Source: Aegilops tauschii subsp. strangulata (taxonomy: Eukaryota; Streptophyta; Magnoliopsida; Poales; Poaceae). From it: a stretch of DNA of 64,000 nucleotides. Location of the stretch: the NCBI RefSeq assembly GCF_002575655.3, contig NC_053035.3, positions 501,548,601 through 501,612,600 of the forward strand. The letters run 5' to 3'. This document shows, piece after piece, positions 21,913 to 35,485 of the stretch. Below the pieces are notes generated by a model that worked only from the letters and a program-made list of their open reading frames with translations, was not told where the DNA came from and made no database searches. The translations under genes were made by a program, and so were the position numbers. The number at the start of each line of letters is the position of its first letter. Positions within the stretch are counted from its first letter, which is position 1.

Positions 21913-22266
21913 TAAGCCGTAATGCATGGCACACTGAACTATCGAGTAGTCATCAGCTTTGCTCTGCTAGGCGTTCATAACGTCCGGCGTTGCTTCTGCA
22001 GCGGGTCTTGCACCTAGTGGTACTTCCAGGACGTAATTCTTCTGTGCAGCAATGAGGATAATCCTCAAGTTACGGACCCAGTCCGTGCAGTTGCTACCAT
22101 CATCTTTCAACTTAGCTTTCTCTAGGAACGCATTAAAATTCAACGGAACATTAGCACGAGCCATTTATCTACAACAACATAGACATGCAAAATACTATCA
22201 GGTACTAAGTTCATGATAAATTAAAGTTCAATTAATCATATTACTTAAGAACTCCCACTTAGATAG
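21913..22266 (-). mobile_element. Copia fragment (minus): start of gag and end of leader
   Basis: Reading leftwards, a Met at 22164 starts a Copia gag (LRIILIAAQKNYVL) that matches the plus-strand Copia gag at 54747. A stop occurs near 21963 and homology ends near 21913. The leader (22165-22266) matches 54615-54740. The element continues at 41350 across the inserted Gypsy, whose target duplication GATAG is at 22262-22266. Confidence 0.85.
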
Positions 22267-23517
22267 TGATAACCCACAAGTATAGGGGATCGCAACAGTT
22301 TTCGAGGGTAGAGTATTCAACCCAAATTTATTGATTCGACACAAGGGGAGCCAAAGAATATTCTCAAGTATTAGTAGTTGAGTTGTCAATTCAACCACAC
22401 ATGGATAACTTAATATTTGCAACAAAGTATTTAGTGGCAAAGTAGTATGGAAGTAACGGTAACGGTAGCAAAAGTAATATTTTTGGGTTTTGTAGTGATT
22501 GTAACAGTAGCAACGGAAAAGTAAATAAGCGGAGAACAATATGTGAAAAGCTCGTAGGCATTGGATCGGTGATGGAGAATTATGCCGGATGCGGTTCATC
22601 ATGTAACAATCATAACATAGGGTGACTCAGAACTAGCTCCAATTCATCAATGTAATGTAGGCATGTATTCCGAATATAGTCATACGTGCTTATGAAAAGA
22701 ACTTGCATGACATCTTTTGTCCTACCCTCCCGTGGCAGCGGGGTCCTATTGGAAACTAAGGGATATTAAGGCCTCCTTTTAATAGAGTACCGGACCAAAG
22801 CATTAACACATAGTGAATACATGAACTCCTCAAACTACAGTCATCACCAGGAGTGGTCCCGATTATTGTCACTTCGGGGTTGCCGGATCATAACACATAG
22901 TAGGTGACTATATACTTGCAAGATAGGATGAAGAACTCACATATATTCATGAAAACATAATAGGTTCAGATCTGGAATCATGGCACTCGGGCCCTAGTGA
23001 CAAGCATTAAGCATAGCAAAGTCATAGCAACATCAATCTCAGAACATAGTAGATACTAGGGATCAAACCCTAACAAGACTAACTCGATTAAATGAAAAAT
23101 CTCATCCAACCCATCACCGTCCAGCAAGCCTACGATGGAATTACTCACGCACGGTGGTGAGCATCATGAAATTGGTGATGGAGGATGGTTGATGATGATG
23201 ATGGCGACGGATTCCCCTCTCGGGAGCCCCGAACGGACTCCAGATCAGCCCTCCCGAGAGAGTTTAGGGCTTGGTGGCGGCTCCGTATCGTAAAACGCGA
23301 TGAATCTTTCTCTCTGATTTTTTTCTCCCCAAACACGAATATATAGAGTTGGAGTTGAGGTCGGTGGAGCTCCAGGGGGCCCACGAGGCAGGGGGCGCGC
23401 CTCCCACCCTCGTGGACAGGGTGTGGGCCCCTGGCCTTGATTCTTTTGCCAATATTTTTTTATTATTTCCAAAAATAATCTCCGTGAAGTTTTAGGTCAT
23501 TCCGAGAACTTTTGTTT

Positions 23518-25087
23518 TGCTACCTCTTGAGCACTGCGTTGGTTTTCCCTTGAAGAGGAAAGGGTGATGCAGTAAAGCAGCGTAAGTATTTCCCTCAGTT
23601 TTTGAGAACCAAGGTATCAATCCAGTAGGAGGCCACGCACGAGTCCCTCGCACCTACACAAACAAATAAAATCCTCGCAACCAACGCAATAAAGGGGTTG
23701 TCAATCCCTTCACGGTCACTTACGAAAGTGAGATTTGATAGATATGGTAAGATAATATTTTTGGTATTTTTATGATAAAGATGCAAAGTACAATAAAAAG
23801 CAATAAAAATAGCTAAGTATTGGAAGATTAATATGATGGAAAATAGACCCGGGGGCCATAGGTTTCACTAGAGGCTTCTCTCGAGAGCATAAGTATTACG
23901 GTGGGTGAACAAATTACTGTTGAGCAATTGGCAGAATTGAGCATAGTTATGAGAATATCTAGGTATGATCAAGTATATAGGCATCACGTCTGTGACAAGT
24001 AGACCGACTCCTGCCTGCATCTACTACTATTACTCCACACATCGACCGCTATCCAGCATGCATCTAGAGTATTAAGTTCAAAGAACAGAGGAACACTTTA
24101 AGTAAGATGACATGATGTAGAGGGATAAACTCATGCAATATGATGTAAACCCCATCTTGTTATCCTCGATGGCAACAATACGATACGTGCCTTGCTGCCC
24201 CTGCTGTCACTTGGAAAGGACACCGCAAGATTGAACCCAAAGCTAAGCACTTCTCCCATTGCAAGAAAGATCAATCTAGTAGGCAAAACCAAACTGATAA
24301 TTCGAAGAGACTTGCAAAGATAACCAATCATACATAAAAGAATTCAGAGAAGATTCAAATATTGTTCATAGATAAACTTGATCATAAACCCACAATTCAT
24401 CAGTCTCAACAAACACACCGCAAAAGAAGGTTACATCAAATAGATCTCCACGAGAGAGGGGGAGAACATTGTATTGAGATCCAAAAAGAGAGAAGAAGCC
24501 ATCTAGCTAATAACTATGGACCCGAAGGTCTGAGGTAAACTACTCACACATCATCGGAGAGGCTATGGTGTTGGTGTAGAAGCCCTCCATGATCAATGCC
24601 CCCTCCGGCGGAGCTCCGGAAAAGGCCCCAAGATGGGATCTTACGAGTACAGAAGGCTGCGGCGGTGGAATTAGGTTTTTGGCTCCGTTGGTAGTTTGGG
24701 GGTACATAGGTATACATAGGAGGAAGAAGTACGTCGGTGGAGCAACGTGGGCCCCACGAGGGTGGAGGGCGCGCCTAGGGGGTAGGCGCGCCCCCTACCT
24801 CGTGCCTTCCTGGTAGCTTTCTTGACGTAGGGTCCAAGTCCTCTGGATCACGTTCGTTCCGAAAATCACGTTCCCGAAGGTTTCATTCCGTTTGGACTCC
24901 GTTTGATATTCTTTTTCTGCGAAACTCTGAAATAGGCAAAAAAACAGCAATTCTGGGCTGGGCCTCCGGTTAATAGGTTAGTCCCAAAATAATATAAAAG
25001 TGTATAATAAAGCCCAATAAACATCAAAAACAGAATATACTATAGCATGGAACAATCAAAAATTATAGATACGTTGGAGACGTATCA
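23518..25087 (-). repeat. 3' LTR of the inner Gypsy
   Basis: Minus-strand LTR of 1,570 bp, from TGATACGTCTCCAACGTATC to GAGGTAGCA. Compared with the other copy it has an extra GC-rich 18 bp near 24774-24792. Confidence 0.9.
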
Positions 25088-28000
25088 AGCATCCCCAAGC
25101 TTAATTCCTGCTCGTCCTCGAGTAGGTAAATGATAAAAACAGAATTTTTGAGGTGGAATGCTACTTAGCATAATTTCAATGTAATTGTTCTTATTGTGGC
25201 ACGAATGTTCAGATTTAATATGATTCAAGATAAAAGTTTAATGTTGACATAAAAACAATAATACTTCAAGCATGCTAACCAAGCAATTATGTCTTATCAA
25301 AATAACATAGCCAAAGCAAGTTATCCCTACAAAATCATATAGTCTGGCTATGCTCCATCTTCCCCACACAAAATATTCATATCATGTACAACCCCGGTTT
25401 TAGCCAAGCAATTGGTTCATACTTTTTAACGCGCTTCAGCCTTTTCAACTCTTACGCAATACATGAGCGCAAGCCATGGATATAGCACTATGGTGGAATA
25501 AGGTATAATGGTAGGGGTTATGTGGGAAGACAAAAAAAGGAGAAAGTCTCACATCAACGAGGCTAATCAACGAGCTATGGAGATGCCCATCAGTTGATGT
25601 CAATGCAAGGAGTAGGGATTGCCATGCAACGGATGCACTAGAGCTATAAGTGTATGAAAGCTCAACAAAAGAAACTAAGTGGGTGTGCATCCAACTTGCT
25701 TGCTCACGAAGACCTCGGGCATTTGAGGAAGCCCATCATTGGAATATACAAGACAAGTTCTGTTATGAAATTTCCCACTAGTATATGAAAGCGACAAAAT
25801 GAGAGACTCTCTATCATGAAGATCACGGTGCCACTTTGAAGCACACGTGTGGTAAAAGGATAGTAACATTGTCCCTTCTCTCTTTTTCTCTCATTTTTTT
25901 ATTTGGGCCTTTTATCTTTTTTTATGGCCTCTTTTTTTTTAGTCCGGAGTCTCATCCCGACTTGTGGGGGAATCATAGTCTCCATCATCCTTTCCTCACT
26001 TGGGACAATGCTCTAATAATGATGATCATCACACTTTTATTTACTTACAACTCATGAATTACAACTCAATACTTAGAACAAAGATATGACTCTATGTGGA
26101 TGCCTCCAGCGGTGTACCGGGATATGCAATGAATCAAGAGCGACATGTATGAAAGAATTATGAATGGTGGCTTTGCCACAAATACAATGTCAACTACATG
26201 ATCATGCAAAGCAATATGACAATGATGGAACGTGTCATGACAAACGAAATGATGGAAAGTTGCATGGCAATATATCTCGGAATGGCTATGGAAATGCCAT
26301 AATAGGTAGGTATGGTGGCTGTTTTGAGGAAGATACAAGGAGGTTTATGTGTGATAGAGCGTATCATATCACGGGATTTGGATGCACCGGCGAAGTTTGC
26401 ACCAACTCTCAAGGTGAGAAAGGGCAATGCACGGTACCGAAGAGGCTAGAAAATTACGGAAAGGTAAGTGTGCGTATAATCCATGGACTCACATTAGTCA
26501 TAAAGAACTCATATACTTATTGCAAAAATTTATTAGCCCTTGAAGCAAAGTACTACTACGCATGCTCCTAGGGGAAGGGTTGGTAGGAGTTAACCATCGC
26601 GCGATCCCGACTGCCACACAAAGGATGACAATCAATAAATACCTCATGCTCCGACTTCGTTACATAACGGTTCACCATGCGTGCATGCTACGGGAATCAC
26701 AAACTCCAACACAAGTATTTTTCAATTCCACAATTACTCAACTAGCACAACTATGATATTACCACCTTTAGATCTCAAAACAATTATCAAGCATCAAATT
26801 TCTCATGATATTATAATTAAAGCAAATTGCCATGCTATTTTAAGACTCTCAAAATAATATAAGTGAAGCGTGAGAGATCAATAGTTTCTATAAAACAAAT
26901 CCACCGCCGTGCTCTAAAAGATAAAAGTGAAGCACTAGAGCAAAACTATATAGCTCAAAAAATATAAGTGAAGCACATAGAGTATTCTAATAATTTCCAA
27001 TTTATGTGTGACTCTCTCAAAAGGTGTGTACAGCAAGGATGATTGTGGTAAACTAAAAACAAAGACTCAAATAATACAAGACGCTCCAAGCAAAACACAT
27101 ATCATGTGGTGAATAAAAATATAGCTCCAAGTAAAGTTACCGATGGAAGTAGACGAAAGAGGGGATGCCTTCCGGGGCATCCCCAAGCTTTGGCTTTTTG
27201 GTGTCCTTATATTGTCTTGGGGTGCCATGGGCATCCCCAATCTTGGGCTCTTTCCACTCCTTGTTCCATAATCCATCAAATCTTTTACCCAAAACTTGAA
27301 AACTTCACAACACAAAACTTAGCAGAAAATCTTGTGAGCTCCGTTAGTGAAAGAAAACAAAACACCACTTCAAGGTACTGTAATGAACTCATTCTTTATT
27401 TATATTGGTGTTAAACCTACTGTATTCAAACTTCTCTATGGTTTATAAACTATTTTACTAGCCATAGATTCATCAAAATAAGCAAACAACACACGAAAAA
27501 CAGAATCTGTCAAAAACAGAACAGTCTGTAGTAATCTGTAACTAACGCAAACTTATGCAAATCAAAAAATTCTACCAAAATAGGAAGACCTAGACAATTT
27601 GTTTATTGATCAGAAGCAATTGGAATCAGTATTTTATCACATTCTGGTGATTTTTAACAATTGTTTTCATGAACAGAAAGTTTCTGGAATTTTCAGCAAG
27701 ATCAAATAACTATCATCCAAGAAGATCCGATGGGTTAAACTTGGCACAAACACTAATTAAAACATAAAAACAAATCTAACCAGAGGCTAGATCAATTATT
27801 TATTCCTAAACAGAAGCAAAAACAAAACAAAAACTAAAAATAAAATTGGGTTGCCTCCCAACAAGCGCTATCATTTAACGCCCCTAGCTAGGCATAATAG
27901 CAAGGATAGATCTAGGTATTGCCATCTTTGGTAGGCAATCCTTCAATAAGATACCTATTACCCTTAGGAGTTTCTTTCTCTTTATTAATTATCAAACTTC

Positions 28001-28530
28001 TAGGCACAAAATCGAATAAATCATTTGTAGCAAATGGTTCCTTAATGATAGCAAAAAGATTGGGATGAATACTTATAGATTTGAGATCCGCAGTTTCCTT
28101 TCTAGAGGATTCACCTTTATTTTTAGGAACATACATAAGCTTGGCAATTTTAGTTGGAGGACTTGGAGTATTTTTTTACGGAAGAGAAAGCGGTCCCCAA
28201 GTTGGTAATGATACCCTCAAGTTTATCGATTCTAGTGGAATCATGATTTACTCTTTCATTAACTATGGGTTCCTTCTCCTTAATATTTTTCAAAGTGACT
28301 CCTACTTTAGATCCATATTCAATTAACTCTACGGTAGCAACTTTATTTTCAATAATTAACTCTACGGTACTTATGACAAGCAAGCGAAAAAGAGGCGAAC
28401 GGAAAAGAGAGGGTGAATAAAACCGCAAGGGTGAAGTGGGGGAAAGGAAAACAAGAGGAAAATGGCAAATAATGTAATGCGGGAGATAAGGGTTTGTGAT
28501 GGGTACTTGGTATGTTGACTTTTGCGTAGA
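25088..28530 (-). other. Non-coding interior of the inner Gypsy
   Basis: No intact retrotransposon protein is encoded. A minus-strand piece near 27912-28428 (VPRSLIINKEKETPKGNRYL and upstream helical sequence) looks like a decayed gag relative. The rest is AT-rich spacer with repeated AAGTGAAGCA and GCATCCCCAAGC-like motifs. Confidence 0.6.
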
Positions 28531-28531
28531 C

Positions 28532-28549
28532 TCCCCGGCAACGGCGCCA
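28532..28549 (-). other. Primer-binding site for tRNA-Asp
   Basis: The plus-strand TCCCCGGCAACGGCGCCA equals the 3' end of plant tRNA-Asp including CCA, so the minus-strand RNA would pair with that tRNA to prime reverse transcription. Eleven bases separate it from the LTR edge at 28561. Confidence 0.9.
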
Positions 28550-28560
28550 GAAATCCTTCT

Positions 28561-31500
28561 TGCTACCTCTTGAGCACTGCGTTGGTTTTCCCTTGAAGAG
28601 GAAAGGGTGATGAAGTAAAGCAGCGTAAGTATTTCCCTCAGTTTTTGAGAACCAAGGTATCAATCCAGTAGGAGGCCACGCACGAGTCCCTCGCACCTAC
28701 ACAAACAAATAAAATCCTCGCAACCAACGCAATAAAGGGGTTGTCAATCCCTTCATGGTCACTTACGAAAGTGAGATCTGATAGATATGATAAGATAATA
28801 TTTTTGGTATTTTTATGCTAAAGATGGAAAGTAAAATAAAAAGCAATAAAAATAGCTAAGTATTGGAAGATTAATATGATGGAAAATAGACCCCGGGGCC
28901 ATAGGTTTCACTAGAGGCTTCTCTCGAGAGCATAAGTATTACGGTGGGTGAACAAATTACTGTTGAGCAATTGATAGAATTGAGCATAGTTATGAGAATA
29001 TCTAGGTATGATCATGTATATAGGCATCACGTCCGTGACAAGTAGACCGACTCCTGCCTGCATCTACTACTATTACTCCACACATCGACCGCTATCCAAC
29101 ATGCATCTAGAGTATTAAGTTCAAAGAACAGAGTAACGCTTTAAGTAAAATGACATGATGTAGAGGGATAAACTCATGCACTATGATGTAAACCCCATCT
29201 TGTTATCCTCGATGGCAACAATACAATACGTGCCTTGCTGTCCCTGCTGTCAATGGGAAAGGACACCGCAAGATTGATGTAACGCCCCGGATGTAACTTC
29301 CCATATTTGTACTCCGACTCTTGCCATTTTCAGCGTTAAGTTACGAGATTCCCTCGTGGTTGGGTTTTGTCTTCATTTTGCATTTTGTCCATGTCATGCA
29401 TTTCATATCATGTCATCATGTGCATCTCATTTGCATATGTGTTCGTCTCATGCGTCCGAGCATTTTCCCCGTTGTCTGTTTTGCAATCCGACACTCCTAC
29501 ATCCTCCGGCGCCCCCTTTTGCCTCTTTTCGTGTGTGGGCGTTAAACATTCTCAGAATGGACCGAGATTTGCCAAACGGCCTTGGTACACCACCAGTAGA
29601 CCGCCTGTCAAGTTTCGTTCCATTTGGAGGCCGTTTGATACTCCAACGATTAACCGAGTAACCGCAGAGGCCTCTTTTGTGTTGCAGCCCAACACCCCTC
29701 CAAAACAGCCCAATAACCCTTCCAAACCCCTTCCATGTCCTCCACCATCGGATCACGATCGCGTGGTCGGAAACTACACTCCATTTGGACACTCCTAACT
29801 CCTCCTACCTATAAATATGTCCTCCCCGTCCAAATCCGGGTCCAAAACCCTAGAAATCGCCCTCCGCCGCCACCGGACACGTCCGCCACCATCGGACGAA
29901 TTCGCCGCCGCCCCGCAGCCACTGGCGTCATGCCACGTGTCCACCGCGCCGTCTCCGCCGCCGTGGCCCACCGGACCCGATTCGGGCCCGCGGGGCCCGT
30001 CCGCCGCCCGCACGCCCCCGCGCACGCTCGCGCCTCCAGCCGGCGAGCCGTGCTGCCCGGCTCGCGTCCCCGCCACCGTCCGCCTCTTCGCCGCCTCCCG
30101 CCGGCGCCGCCTCGCCTTGCCGCCACCGGTCGTCGCCCGGCCGCGCCTCGCGTCCCCGCTCGCCGTCGCCGCTCCTCTGGCCAGATCCGGCCGCGGGAGG
30201 GCCGGATCCGGCGAGTACGCGCTCCGGCGACCCCCCCGTTCTCCCTCTCCGGCCACCGCAGCATCAACTCCGGCGAGCTCCCCGGTCATCCTCGAAGAAC
30301 GTGCAAACCCTAGATCCAGTTTGCGAGAGGTTGATTTCGTCTAAGTCATTTTTCTGCTATATTTTTAGCCCCTGTTCATCATGCCATAACTCTGTGCCCG
30401 TAGCTTCGTTTCATGCATATGATATATCGAAATGTTCATCATGATGTGATCTTCGTTTTGTTCCATTGTGTCATGCTTGTTTTAGTCCATATTGATGCCC
30501 AAATTATTGATGAAAGAGTGCTATAAATTGTTAGGTGCTGATTCTTATCAGTTTATGAGCATTTGTCATTTTTGCTACATTTATTGGGTGCTGCATATGG
30601 GCACGAGCTCTACATGTGTTTTGGGCTATGCCATGCCATCTTTACAGGGGTGTATGCCATGTATTTTTGTGATCAATGTGGTGACTAGCACAAGCATGCA
30701 AAGTAGCTCTCGTGATATTGCTGATTTCAGGGACTTAGAATTTCACTTTCTTTCCCCTGCTGTTATTTTTATGCCATGTATTCATGTTGCTAGAGTGAGA
30801 TCGATGCCTCTTTTGAGTATGTTCACTAAGGATGTTTTGGACATATGGATGTGATCTATCCATCCTTGCTCCTGTTTGCAATTATGGAGAGCCCTAGCAT
30901 GTCTCAATCTTGCTCTACTTTTGCTATAAAATGTTCCTGGCAGATTGTTTACATGTTAATCAATTTTGCCAAGGTTGTTGTAGTTGATCCTTGCATGCTA
31001 TGAGCTTGTTCTTGCCATGGTTAGTTGTATGAACATGTCTTCTTGCTGATTCTATGCTTATCTTGTCTTGCAATGCCTTGTGATGAGTGAATCGAGCTCG
31101 TAAAGATGCCTTCATAATTCTGTTATTGCCATGCTCTGTTTTCTGCTAAGTCTGAATCTGGTAATAAAACTTGCTATGTTTATATGGGTGCCATCGTATC
31201 TTCTGTGCCTTTTTGGCTCATGATCAGTAAGGGATTTTTGTTCTATGCATTTAGTAGATTCATGTCATGCCTTGATTGGCTATGATATGTTCCTGTAGCA
31301 TGTTGTTTGCTTGCTCTAAACATGGCTTCCTCCAGCAAGGCCCAACCTTGGTTTTACATTTGCCTACCTAAGCCTTTTTCCCTTGGGTTTTTGCGAGCCC
31401 GAGGGTCATCTTTATTTTAACCCCCGGGCCAGTGCTCCTTCGAGTGCTGGTCCAAACCTGGGCGATGTCCGGCGCCCCCTGGGCAACCAGGGTCTTTGCC

Positions 31501-33333
31501 AACCCGACGTTTTGCCCATCCGGTGTGCCCTGAGAACGAGATATGTGCAGCTCCTATCGGGATTTGTCGGCACATTCGGGCGGTCTTGCTGGTCTTGTTT
31601 TACCATTGTCGAAATGTCTTGTAACCGGGATTCCGAGTCTGATCGGGTCTTCCCGGGAGAAGGAATATCCTTCGTTGACCGTGAGAGCTTGTCATGGGCT
31701 AAGTTGGGACACCCCTGCAGGGTATTATCTTTCGAAAGCCATGCCCGCGGCTATGTGGCAGATGGGAATTTGTTAATATCCGGTTGTAGAGAACTGGACA
31801 CTTGACTTAATTAAAATACATCAACCGCGTGTGTAGCCGTGATGGTCTCTTTTCGGCGGGGTCCGAGAAGTGAACACGGTTTGGGTTATGTATGAACGTA
31901 AGCAGATTCAGGATCATCACTTCTTGATCACTTCTAGCTTCGCGACCGTTGCGTTGCTCCTCTTCTCGCTCTTATTTGCGTGTTAGCCACCATATTTGCT
32001 TAGTGCTTGCTGCAGCTCCACCTCATTACCCCATCCTTCCTATAAGCTTAAATAGTCTTGATCTCGCGGGTGTGAGATTGCTGAGTCCTCGTGACTCACA
32101 GATTCTACCAAAACAGTTGCAGGTGCTGACGATACCAGTGCAGGTGACGCAACCGAGCTCAAGTGGGAGTTCGACGAGGAACTTGGTCGTTACTATGTTT
32201 CGTTTCCTGATGATCAGTAGTGGAGCCCAGTTGGGACGATCGGGGATCTAGCATTTGGGGTTGTCTTCTTTTATTTTGGTTCCGTAGTCGGACCTTGATT
32301 GTACTCTGAATGATGTATGTTTAATTTATGTATTGTGTGAAGTGGCGACTGTAAGCCAACTCTTTATCCCATTCTTGTTCATTACATGGGATTGTGTGAA
32401 GATGACCCTTCTTGCGACAAAACCACGATGCGGTTATGCCTCCAAGTCGTGCCTCAACACGTGGGAATATAGCCGCATCGTGGGCGTTACAATTGAACCC
32501 AAAGCTAAGCACTTCTCCCATTGCAAGAAAGATCAATCTAGTAGGCCAAACCAAACTGATATTTCGAAGAGATTTGCAAACATAACCAATCATACATAAA
32601 AGAATTCAGAGAAGATTCAAATATTGTTCATAGATAAACTTGATCATAAACCCACAATTCATCGGTCTCAACAAACACACCGCAAAAGAAGATTACATCG
32701 AATAGATCTCCACGAGAGAGGGGGAGAACATTGTATTGAGATCCAAAAAGAGAGAAGAAGCCATCTAGCTAATAACTATGGACCCGAAGGTCTGGGGTAA
32801 ACTAGTCACACATCATCGGAGAGGCTATGGTGTTGGTGTAGAAGCCCTCCGTGATCAATGCCCCCTCCGGCGGAGCTCCGGAAAAGGCCCCAAGATGGGA
32901 TCTTACGAGTATAGAAGGTTGCGGCGGTGGAATTAGGTTTTTCGCTCCGTATCTGGTGGTTTGGGGGTACGTAGGTATACATAGGAGGAAGAAGTACGTC
33001 GGTGGAGCAATGTGGGCCCCACAAGGGTGGAGGGCGCGCCCCCTACCTCGTGCCTTCCTGCTAGCTTTCTTGACATAGGGTCCAAGTCCTCTGGATCACG
33101 TTCGTTCCGAAAATCACGTTCCCGAAGGTTTCATTCCGTTTGGACTCCGTTTGATATTCTTTTTCTGTGAAACTCTGAAATAGGCAAAAACAGCAATTCT
33201 GGGCTGGCCCTCCGGTTAATAGGTTAGTCCCAAAATAATATAAAAGTGTATAATAAAGCCCAATAAACATCCAAAACAGAATATAATATAGCATGGAATA
33301 ATAAAAAATTATAGGTACGTTGGAGACGTATCA
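28561..33333 (-). repeat. 5' LTR of the inner Gypsy, split by a solo-LTR-like element
   Basis: LTR sequence is 28561-29277 plus 32497-33333 (about 1,554 bp). The inserted element at 29278-32491 is flanked by ATTGA on both sides (29273-29277 and 32492-32496). Confidence 0.9.
29278..32491. mobile_element. 3.2-kb solo-LTR-like element
   Basis: It starts TGTAACGCCC and ends GGGCGTTACA, perfect 10-bp inverted ends inside TG...CA, with the 5-bp target duplication ATTGA. These ends and the duplication length fit an LTR-retrotransposon LTR rather than a DNA transposon. No gag, pol, PBS or PPT is present. A CCTATAAATATG motif near 29810 is followed by a GC-rich tract (29860-30310), like a promoter and leader. 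The GC-rich open frames have no domains. Orientation is not settled; the TATA suggests plus. I do not assign a family. Confidence 0.75.
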
Positions 33334-33473
33334 TGTTTCTGCACAAAAATAACACCATGGCAATTCTGCTGAAAACAGCGTCAGTCCGGGTTAGTTCCAT
33401 TCAAATCATGCAAGTTAGAGTCCAAAACAAGGGCAAACGTGTTTGGAAAAGTAGACACGATGGAGACGTATCA

Positions 33474-35485
33474 ACTCCCCCAAGCTTAAACATTTGCTTG
33501 TCCTCAAGCAATTCAGTTGATAAACTAAAAGTGATAAAGAAAAACTTTTACAAACTCTGTTTGCTCTTGTTGTTGTAAATATGTAAGGCCAGCATTCAAG
33601 TTTTCAGCAAAGATTATGAACTAACCATATTCACAATAACACTTAGGTCTCATGTTTACTCATGTCAATGGCATAATCAACTAGCGAGCAATAATAATAA
33701 ATCTCAGATGACATCTCGCTAGCCCTTTCTGAGACCGCAAAACATAAATGCAGAGCACCTTTAAAGATCAAGGACTGACTAAACATTGTAATTCATGGTA
33801 AAAGAGGTCCAGTCATGGTCATACCCAATATAAATTAATAGTAATGGATGCAAATGATAGCGGTGCTCTCCAGCTGGTGCTTTTTAATAAGAGGGTAATG
33901 ACTCAATCATAAAAGTAAATAGATAGACCCTTCGCAGAGGGAAGTAGGGATTTGTAGAGGTGCCAGAGCTCGATTTTAAAGCAGAGATAAATAACATTTT
34001 GAGCGGCATACTTTCATTGTCAACATAACAACCAAGAGATGGCGATATCTTCCATGCTACACACATTATAGGCGGTTCCCAGACAGAACGGTAAAGTTTA
34101 TACTCCCCCTCCACCAACAAGCATCAATCCATGGCTTGCTCGAAACAATGAGTGCCTCCAACTAACAAGAGTCCCGGGGTAGTTTTGTTTGCAATTATTT
34201 GGATTTGATTTGCATAAAGCATGGGACTGGGCATCCCGGTGACCAGCCATTTTCTCGTGAGTGAGGAGCGGAGTCCACTCCTCTTGAGAATAACCCGCCT
34301 AGCATGGAAGATACAGACAACCCTAGTTGATACATGAGCTATTCGAGCATGCAAAACAGAATTTCATTTGAAGGTTTAGAGTTTGGCACATACAAATTTA
34401 CTTGGAACGGCAGGTAGATACCGCATATAGGAAGGTATAGTGGACTAATATGGAATAACTTTGGGGTTTAAGGGATTGGATGCACAAGCAGTATTCCTGC
34501 TTAGTACAAGTGAAGGCTAGCAAAAGACTGGGAAGCGACCAACTAGAGAGCATCAACAGTCATGAACATGCATTAAAATTAATAAACATTGAGTGCAAGC
34601 ATGAGTAGGATATAATCCACCATGAACATAAATATCATGAAGGCTATGTTGATTTTGTTTCAACTACATGCGTGAACATGTGCCAAGTCAAGTCACTCGA
34701 ATCATTCAAAGGAGGATACCACCCTATCATACCACATCACAATCATTTTAATAGCATGTTGGCACGCAAGGTAAACCATTATAAACTCCTAGCTAAATAA
34801 GCATGGCATAAGCAACTATAATATCTAATTGTCATTGCAAACATGTTTATTCATAATAGTCTGAATCAGGAACGATGAACTAATCATATTTACAAAAACA
34901 AGAGAGGTCGAGTTCATAGCAGCTTCTCTCATCTCAATCAGTCCATCGTATATCGTCATAATTGCCTTTCACTTGCACGACCAAACGATGTGAATAATAA
35001 TAATAGTGCACGTGCATTGGACTAAGCTGGAATCTGCGAGCATTCAATAAACAGGAGAAGACAAGGTAATATGGGCTCTTGGTTAAATCAACAATAATGC
35101 ATATAAGAGCCACTTCAACAATTTTATTATGGTCTTCTCCTGCCGACCCCCAAAGAAAAGAAAAGAAAAGAAAAGAAATAAAACTATTTACACGGGAAAG
35201 CTCGCAACAAGCAAAAGAAGAACGGGAAATCTTTTTGTGTTTTCTTTTTAATTATTACTACTACACGCAAGGAAAGTAAACTAGCTAAAAGCTGGAACTA
35301 TTTTTTTTGTTTTCTTAAGGTTTTCAAACACACAAGAAGAAAGCATAAAAAGAAAAATAAACTAGCATGGATATTACAGTGAAAAAGTATGAGCACCGAC
35401 ATCTAGCAATGAGTGTGTGAACATAAATGTAATGTCGGTGAGAAATACGTACTCCCCCAAGCTTAGGCTTTTGGCCTAAGTTCGT
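33474..35485 (-). other. Downstream non-coding interior of the outer Gypsy
   Basis: About 2 kb without coding signal lies between the 340-aa ORF and the 3' LTR. It includes an AAAAG microsatellite near 35151-35178. The polypurine complement CTCCCCCAAGCTTA occurs both next to the LTR (33475-33488) and, identically, at 35452-35465. Confidence 0.6.

Larger units (their letters stand above)
23518..33333 (-). mobile_element. Non-autonomous Gypsy retrotransposon (inner)
   Basis: TG...CA ends and the target duplication TGTTT define the element. LTRs are 23518-25087 and 28561-33333, the latter carrying a 3.2-kb insertion. The interior, 25088-28560, is 3.5 kb and essentially non-coding. It runs from a PPT-like complement (CATCCCCAAGCTTAATT) to a tRNA-Asp binding site at 28532-28549. 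Only broken gag-like remnants are visible on the minus strand near 27912-28428. By eye the LTRs differ by roughly 3%. This is a LARD-like derivative that would need another element's proteins. Confidence 0.85.
22267..33473 (-). repeat. 3' LTR of the outer Gypsy, split by the inner Gypsy
   Basis: LTR sequence is 22267-23517 plus 33339-33473 (about 1,386 bp). The two parts are joined across the duplicated target TGTTT (23513-23517 and 33334-33338). A polypurine-tract complement, CTCCCCCAAGCTTA, follows at 33475-33488. Confidence 0.9.

Noticed and set aside
29735..30344. Overlapping 150-190-codon frames on both strands in a GC-rich tract
   Set aside because: GC-rich DNA lacks stops in several frames at once; the peptides are Pro/Arg/Ala-rich without a domain, and the tract is inside the solo-LTR-like element.
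29278..32491. DNA transposon with 10-bp inverted repeats
   Set aside because: TG...CA ends and a 5-bp target duplication fit an LTR better, and no transposase is encoded.
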